Source: Chara braunii
Taxonomy: Eukaryota; Streptophyta; Charophyceae; Charales; Characeae
NCBI GenBank assembly: GCA_003427395.1
Contig: BFEA01000007.1
Span: forward strand, 4,145,565 to 4,167,716
Length of the DNA stretch: 22,152 nt
Direction of reading: 5' to 3'
Shown one piece after another: positions 16,950 through 22,152 of the stretch. Below the pieces are notes generated by a model. The model saw nothing but the letters and a program-made list of their open reading frames with translations. It searched no databases and was not told where the DNA came from. Position 1 is the first letter of the stretch. Every line of letters begins with the position of its first letter. A program made the position numbers and the translations under genes.

Positions 16950-17061
16950 GGACTACGAGGTTTCTGATGTCTTGGTTTTACCTCTGTCATGCCTCTCTCT
17001 TGGAGGGACTACGGGGTTTCCGATGTCCTGATTTTACCTTTGTCATGTCTCTCTCTTGCTC
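16950..17061 (+). repeat. 56-bp tandem duplication
   Basis: GGACTACGAGGTTTCTGATG at 16950 recurs as GGACTACGGGGTTTCCGATG at 17006, both continuing through TTTTACCT, TGTCATG and CTCTCTCTT. Two units with scattered transitions, followed by a CT-rich run. Confidence 0.85.
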
Positions 17062-18346
17062 TCCCCCTCCCCTCTCTCTTTCTATTTCTTGGTCGGTCTC
17101 TTCTGTAGAGGAGGAGAGTTTTTTTCAGTGCAATCGAGCTCTGCCACGTTGATGAGGTAGAGGGAGAAGCTGGAAAACACCGGGCGCTGATTTGCGTTAT
17201 TGGAGTTTTTTGTTTGTTTGTTTAAAGAAGAAAAATAACGTTAAAAGTAGTGGTATTTCTCATGCGCCGTAAAGCTCCCACTTATTCTACACCTCTCAAG
17301 TCATTTCACAGAGTCGAACTAGAGTCAAACTCAACGGAAGCGAGAGGAACAGGAGGAGGAGAGACCGGCAGGAGAAAAATGGGTTGGACTTAATCCAGGT
17401 TCTTGATTGTTTTTCCCTTTCTTTCCTTTTGTAGGTCTTGGTTTTTGCTTTTCGGTTATCTTCTCCTTTTCTCACCTCTTCTGCAGCTTAGGCGAGATTG
17501 TCTATACCCAATTCAGCTGTGCAGGAGGTATAGAGTGGCGACGCGGGTTACAGGACATGGAGGAGACTGGTTAGGAAGGCGGCCGGGGGGAGAGGCGCCG
17601 GTGGGTAGAGGCGCCGGTGGGGGAGGGGAGAAGGTCCAGAAGCAGGAGGGGAGGCAGGAGAAGAGGAGGGAAGAGCATGGGTGGGGTCGGGAGGTGGGTA
17701 ATGACGACGGCGATTGCGATCGGGACTGCATCAATGTGGACAACTCCTTCAAACGTATGTTCACGGAGATCCAGGCCAAGTACTGGTCTTAGATGGACTA
17801 TGGGACTGCTGTCTCCCGCAGAACATAAGGCATTCCCATTATAGCCGTTCGTGGCGCGAAATTTGCCGCAAGTGGACCAAGGCAGCAAGACGGCTACGGC
17901 GGAGTGCTGTAGGAGATTTACAGGGGGTGTGGGAGGCACTACTAGTAGGTTGAGGCCTGTCGGTCGTTGGAAGATTGCTGAGCATTGTTGATGATGGTCG
18001 AGGGAGTGAGATCTACCACGGATGTGAGGCTGATATGGTTAAGGCTCTCACTCTGACCAGCATGACATATGAAGTTGGCCGTTTGTTTTTGCAAGCTGTG
18101 AGGTGCCGAGCCTAAATCCGTCCTCTTCTCATAGTATGAGTGTTGCCTTTCTGGGCATCACCAACCAAGCCTGATTGTCGCCATGGTCATGTGATCAAGG
18201 AGATTGTAGTTCAATGCATCAAGTTGGCATGCAGTTGTCTCTTTCAATTCGATCCTAGGTAAGCATATCCACCACCCGGTATGACGCAACAGTCAGATGC
18301 TCTGTGAAGGTTGTGGTGGTCGATTGTACTCCATCCCAATCTGTCT
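17062..18346. other. No recognisable gene
   Basis: CT-rich sequence to about 17110, then mixed sequence. A direct repeat GAGGCGCCGGTGGG lies near 17590-17620. The 129-codon + frame at 17403-17792 has a hydrophobic start and a Gly/Arg-rich middle but no family signature, and minus frames overlap it. Confidence 0.45.
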
Positions 18347-18774
18347 GGAAGGCACCCATCTGATGTTGCAGCCAGTCATGGTCTGTTTGTGAGAGGACAC
18401 AGCCCTTATCAATGACCTGTAAGATGTCCAGCACGTCAACGTACAGGTGTCCTATGGGAGGCGACCTCACTGCAGAAGGGTCAAGGGTGGACATTGAGGG
18501 ACCCCTGCAGTCCAAACCGCCATTCCCTTTGCCAGCTTTTTGTCTCCGACACGGCTAATCGACCTCCATTTCTTACTGTGGTTCACCAATCAATCTATTG
18601 GAAGGCACCCATCTGACGTTGCAGACTGCCATGGTCTGTTTGTGAGAGGGCGCAACCCTCATCTCTCATTATGCGTAATAAGTCGGGCAAGCCGTCAACG
18701 TACAGGTGGTTCAACAGGAGGCAACCTCACTGCAGAAGGGTCAAGGACGGACATAGAGGGACCACTACAGTCCA
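18347..18774 (+). repeat. Direct duplication, units at 18347 and 18600
   Basis: GGAAGGCACCCATCTGA(T/C)GTTGCAG begins at 18347 and again at 18600. Both continue through CATGGTCTGTTTGTGAGAGG, GTCAACGTACAGGTG, CCTCACTGCAGAAGGGTCAA and CAGTCCA, ending near 18514 and 18774. About 85 bp separates them. Each unit is followed closely by an AAACCGCC motif. Minus- and plus-strand frames over the units are not conserved between copies. Confidence 0.85.
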
Positions 18775-18787
18775 CACAATCAGTGAC

Positions 18788-18956
18788 TTAAACCGCCAGT
18801 ACCCAGCCCCAGCCTTGCAGAAATTCGTTCACGGCCTACTCCGAAAATTTCCCGGCTCAGGCCTGCCGAGCCACAATGGCTGGTTGCGCCAGCCAAAAAG
18901 GAAAAAAGTGCACTGCTGGCGGTTTGGCAAAGCTTGGTGGTGTACTGGTGGTTTAA
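18788..18956. mobile_element. TTAA-bounded MITE-like element, 169 bp
   Basis: TTAA at 18788-18791 and TTAA at 18953-18956 flank terminal inverted repeats. The left end reads ACCGCCAGTACCCAG and the right end, on the other strand, ACCACCAGTACACC. Similarity continues weakly inward to about 32 bp (CAGCCTTGCAG versus AAGCTTTGCCA). TTAA duplications are characteristic of piggyBac-type transposition (established knowledge). No transposase is encoded, so this would be non-autonomous. Further AAACCGC(C/T) motifs at 18515 and 18955 suggest nested or older copies. Confidence 0.45.
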
Positions 18957-20262
18957 ACCGCTAGTTGCGTTAACAGTGGCTTGGCCTCCCCAAAGGGAAA
19001 GGCCGATGGCTCCAGGGAAAAGGGAACGACTTTGTGCCTGCACAGGTTTGTTTTCTTTTGCCGCACAGCAGACGCATGGGACGGGAAAAAGAGGCTCAGA
19101 GCGACTGGTGGTGTGAACTGATGCACAATAGGGTCATTGCATGATTCTGGTCAGCCCCAAATTTCGTTTGTGATTCTGAAGGGCGAGCTTGCTACTTCAA
19201 CGTTGCATTAGTCCATCTCACCATATTTGCCACTGTGTACCCGGGTGCCAGTGTACGTGATTAAGTATGGGAGGTATTTGTTGTTCTTGGCGCTACACAT
19301 CATCATCAGACAAACTTGCGGTGCTTCCAGGCTTGGCTGTCACACTCAAGAGATCTTATTTATTAGCATGGCGAGTTTGACACCATGGCATGTCCAGAGA
19401 GCAAGCAAGGACTTGACTGAGGTGTTGCCAATGCAGTGAACTGACAGAATAAGCATGCGGGTGAGCTGGCAAGACAAGACGCCATGGTCTCTGTTTTCCA
19501 TAGAGGTACTGTTATGTGTGGGGCAGCAAGTGAAAAGAATGAAGAATGAAGCACACACATACTGTACAGAGCATGCACACACATGTACACATGAAATGAC
19601 GCGTGAACACACTTTTTTGCTCATTCTGAGTGTTGGATGCGCACGCACACTGGAAGAAGCATGCACCCCCGCCCCCCGCTTCCCCCCCCTTTGGTGCAAG
19701 ATTTTTGAGTTCCACTTCCCGAATGATCCGGTGCTGTTACAACTCGGTAAGGGGGCTCCGTGCTCTTGGTCCCGATTTCAGCTTAGGAGTTTCCAAATGC
19801 TGAGACAGTATGCCCTGTGGACAATTTGGAAGAGGGGATGCCAAGAGACAATAGATGCAAAGGCCCACTGCGGAAGCCAAGGACATTTACAAAAACCTCA
19901 TAGAGACCGAATTCAGAGGCCAACGGAAACAGACACAGGGTAGGATGAAGAGTAACCCGGCAAAAGCCAAGGATATCAGATGCAAGTTTGAACACGGGGT
20001 CTTAGGGAAAGGGAGGGTTGTGAGGATTGCAGGAGGTGGGCTCAGATTCACCTGGTGGATGGAAGCAGCTACTTAGCAGGACTGCAGGGCCCCAAGGGGT
20101 CGAAGGCAGCCCACGGTTTGGAGGGGGTGGAAGGTCGCTCTGCAAGGGTCGCTCTGAAAGGAGGGAGATTGGGATCTGTGGATGATTGGGAAATTGGTAC
20201 TCACCTGAGGTTGACGTCGATACCGTGCACTGCTGTTGTCTTCATTGTCTCCTTGAGATGAT
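18957..20262. other. No recognisable gene
   Basis: Short frames on both strands without a domain pattern. CA-rich stretches lie near 19550-19595 and C-runs near 19666-19691. GGTCGCTCTG is directly repeated near 20131 and 20147. Confidence 0.45.
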
Positions 20263-20278
20263 AGTGCCACGTGGCACT
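20263..20278. promoter_or_regulatory. Perfect 16-bp palindrome with CACGTG core
   Basis: AGTGCCACGTGGCACT is fully self-complementary. Its centre, GCCACGTGGC, is a strong form of the plant G-box bound by bZIP and bHLH factors (established knowledge). It lies about 1.1 kb upstream of the NUP58 exon. Because upstream NUP58 exons are missing from view, it could be in an intron or a promoter, or be coincidental. Confidence 0.45.
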
Positions 20279-21341
20279 TCTATGTGATCAGGACTTATCA
20301 GACTTGTTACTGTATATTGATTGATGACGTGGAGGCGAAGGGAAGCCCGGAGAAGGAGTGGGAAATGATTGGGCTACTCTTGTGTGGTCACTGATTATCT
20401 CTTCCACCCTCTCCTCTGTCTATTCCCCCTCCACTCTTTTCGTCTATTGGTAACGAGATATTGTATCAGATATCACGTTCACGATAACTGGAGTGCAGAT
20501 CTGAGTCTACTTGTGCTTTGATGTCTGACGAGTATCTTCCAGTCTGGGTTCATTACAAATTGCAGAAATAGGTTAAAAAAAACCATTCTGGCACTATGTG
20601 AGCTGGTGTTGACGTAGGATTTGCAGGTATTGAGAAAAAAAGGATGGCATGACTTGGATCTTGATTGTGATGCACACAGAGTTTGAAGTAACAAAGGTGG
20701 GAAACTAAGGTCTTGGTTTGCGCACGGACCCCTTGCAAAATGTTTCTTTGTTTGCAAAATACTATACCCATTGGAACAAGTTGCAGTCAAAGAAAGGCAC
20801 TCAGGGTCCTCAATGTCAGGCTCCACTGTTACTACTTTATAGTCTTGCTTTTGTTCGCCATGCAAGGAGTCAATTGCAAAACCTCATCTGTTTTGTGGAT
20901 ACTGAGATCAAAAGTTCTTGGAGAAAACGATGCTCTGCATTTGGAACAACTAAAATGCCATGCGCCCTCGCAGAATGGTGGGTAATGATTGTTCACCGCA
21001 TGCTCTTAGAACATAGCCAGTTTGTCAGTGTCCTTTGCGGAGGAGCAATCATCTCGGCGATGTCTTTCTTGCCATGTAGAGGAACATTTGCTGCACGCAA
21101 AGGTTGCTGTTATATCTTTCATCTACTTAGAGCTGAGATTTCGGTGTCACACCAGCTTCTTCCCTGCACGTGGGCAAATGTTGCCTGGGTGCTTATGGTG
21201 AGCAATGATGGTTGTCGTTTTATAAGCAGTGAAGACGGGGTAGCAAGACTGACAATGTGGAACTTTTTCTGTTAGTGTCGGCTGATTTTTACTCTGCAAT
21301 TCTGCTACTTGCTTCACTTTTCTTGCCGAAAGCACTTGCAG
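20279..21341 (+). other. Probable intron upstream of the NUP58 exon
   Basis: No nucleoporin-like residues are convincing here. Plant NUP58 proteins need several hundred residues before the region seen in the exon, so earlier exons must lie further left or be unrecognised. The end of this stretch is pyrimidine-rich (CTTCACTTTTCTTGCC) and closes with CACTTGCAG, a reasonable splice acceptor. The 185-codon frame at 20718-21275 does not continue in the exon frame and is treated as intronic. Confidence 0.45.
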
Positions 21342-22042
21342 AACTGGAGCATACTCTTATCAACAGAGAGTGCAGAAGCTGGAGCACCTGCTTGTTCACT
21401 CTCGGTCTCCTGGTCGGTATCCTGGAGGCTCCACGAGGTCTATGGAGGATGGGAATGCTGTCTCAGCCATGGATGCAATTGGAGGTGGGGACTCGCCAAT
21501 CCTGGAGAGTCCTCCAGCAGCCTTGTCAAACGTACATGACTTGTTCTTTCATGTAGCAGCACGTGAAGAAGCACTACATAGTCTTGTTCAAACTGGAAAG
21601 ACAGCATACAGTTGCGAAAGGAGGAGGAGAGCAGATGAGCGGGATCTATTGATCGACGCTGACAGAAGTGAGACATTAAAGAAGGCAAAATCAAGGAATC
21701 CGCATGGACTGCAAGCTGGCCTAATGACTGCACCTCCTGCACAGGGTGTTGCTGGTCAGGGTGCTTTGCAAGGAACGATGTCAAGCATCGGGCCAGGGTT
21801 CACCATCACCAATCATTCTTTTGGGAACATGTCATCATCGTGTAGGCAAGGTGCTAGCACCCCAGACACTACCCGGGCAACCACAACTGGATTATTTGGT
21901 GCTGCATCAATGCTAGCAACAGGTACAGCAAGTTCATCGCCATTGTTTGGAGGACCTGTGACCTCTGCCACCTCTGCAGCATCGACTTCAGGTTCCTTGT
22001 TTTTGTCAACTGCAGCGGCTGCCTCTGGAGGACATCTCTTCA
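21342..22042 (+). CDS. NUP58: Nucleoporin NUP58 (plant type), internal exon, partial gene
   Basis: NUP58 is a central-channel FG nucleoporin that works with NUP62 and NUP54 in the nuclear pore. The exon opens after CACTTGCAG in phase 2 and reads TGAYSYQQRVQKLEHLL, aligning with the helical segment of plant NUP58 that ends in an ELEQLL-like motif. LSNVHDLFFHVAA at 21523-21561 is the most diagnostic stretch: plant homologues have a very similar SNVHDFFxHVAA. A RRRR patch near 21620 and IDADRSETLKKAK follow, matching the usual EADRRETA segment. The rest is a Ser/Thr/Ala/Gly-rich tail with SFG near 21815, GLFG near 21890 and PLFG near 21943, as in the plant C-terminal FG region. The exon ends at A before GTAAGT (donor GT at 22043). 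The frame stays open to 22089, but the (GT)n tract makes intron the better reading. Upstream exons, the start and the C-terminus are outside or unrecognised. The match is from memory of the family, not a search. Confidence 0.75.
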
Positions 22043-22098
22043 GTAAGTTTGTGACTCTCCTTGGTGACCTGAAGAGTGTGTTTGTGTGAGTGCGCCCA

Positions 22099-22152
<54 letters not shown>
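22043..22152 (+). other. Start of the next NUP58 intron with (GT)n tract
   Basis: The intron begins GTAAGT and reaches a (GT)n microsatellite at 22102-22152 that runs off the window. The tract would interrupt any continued coding frame and supports the donor choice at 22043. Confidence 0.7.

Noticed and set aside
16511-16990. 159-codon minus-strand frame, Pro/Ser/Arg-rich
   Set aside because: GC-rich low-complexity composition, no domain, and overlapping frames on the other strand.
17403-17792. 129-codon + frame with a hydrophobic start
   Set aside because: The hydrophobic start reflects a T-rich tract, the middle reflects GGC/GGG-rich repeats, and no family pattern is visible.
20718-21275. 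185-codon + frame before the NUP58 exon, with a short LQNVSLFAKY stretch faintly like the helical part of NUP58
   Set aside because: The similarity is about ten residues, there is no good acceptor before it, the rest has no nucleoporin character, and its frame does not lead into the exon.

Overview
The window looks like nuclear DNA of a plant-lineage eukaryote with low gene density. Only one stretch reads as a convincing gene: a single exon at the right end (about 21342-22042, + strand) whose product matches plant-type nucleoporin NUP58. It has a spliceosomal acceptor before it and a consensus GTAAGT donor after it. There is no prokaryotic organisation (no operons, no Shine-Dalgarno-spaced ORFs). 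Abundant microsatellites, decayed transposon traces and a plant-type nucleoporin suggest a streptophyte; a large-genome charophyte such as Chara is my guess but is not proven by the sequence.

Layout. (1) 1-1780: microsatellites, a degenerate three-copy repeat and T-rich tracts. (2) About 1780-11500: an AT-rich island with few microsatellites. It contains a broken protein-coding region (1791-2848), an unrecognised 151-codon ORF (3130-3585), several copies of a dispersed repeat that keeps nested RNA-like helices (about 3586-4045, 5700-6620, 7177-7310, 10670-10935), a 487-bp tandem duplication (5329-6302), a 107-bp tandem repeat (6850-7087), and a roughly 2.1-kb array of about 25 degenerate hairpins (7339-9460). 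Faint retroelement traces follow: an LTR-like segment at 9782-9892 and a LINE zinc-knuckle-like remnant at 10074-10230. (3) About 11500-18300: mostly GC-richer, pyrimidine-biased non-coding DNA with CTC and TC microsatellites, a duplicated segment and a long near-perfect inverted repeat (14978-15077). (4) 18347-20300: a segmental duplication, a TTAA-bounded MITE-like element (18788-18956) and a perfect 16-bp CACGTG palindrome (20263-20278). (5) 20300-22152: probable upstream intron, the NUP58 exon, and the start of the next intron, which runs into a (GT)n tract.

The genes do not form a pathway. The most unusual content is the hairpin array and the structured dispersed repeats inside the AT-rich island. 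Both keep base pairing while their primary sequence diverges, which is the closest thing here to an undescribed system. I could not run folding, database or read-mapping tools, so the structural statements come from pairing the bases by eye.
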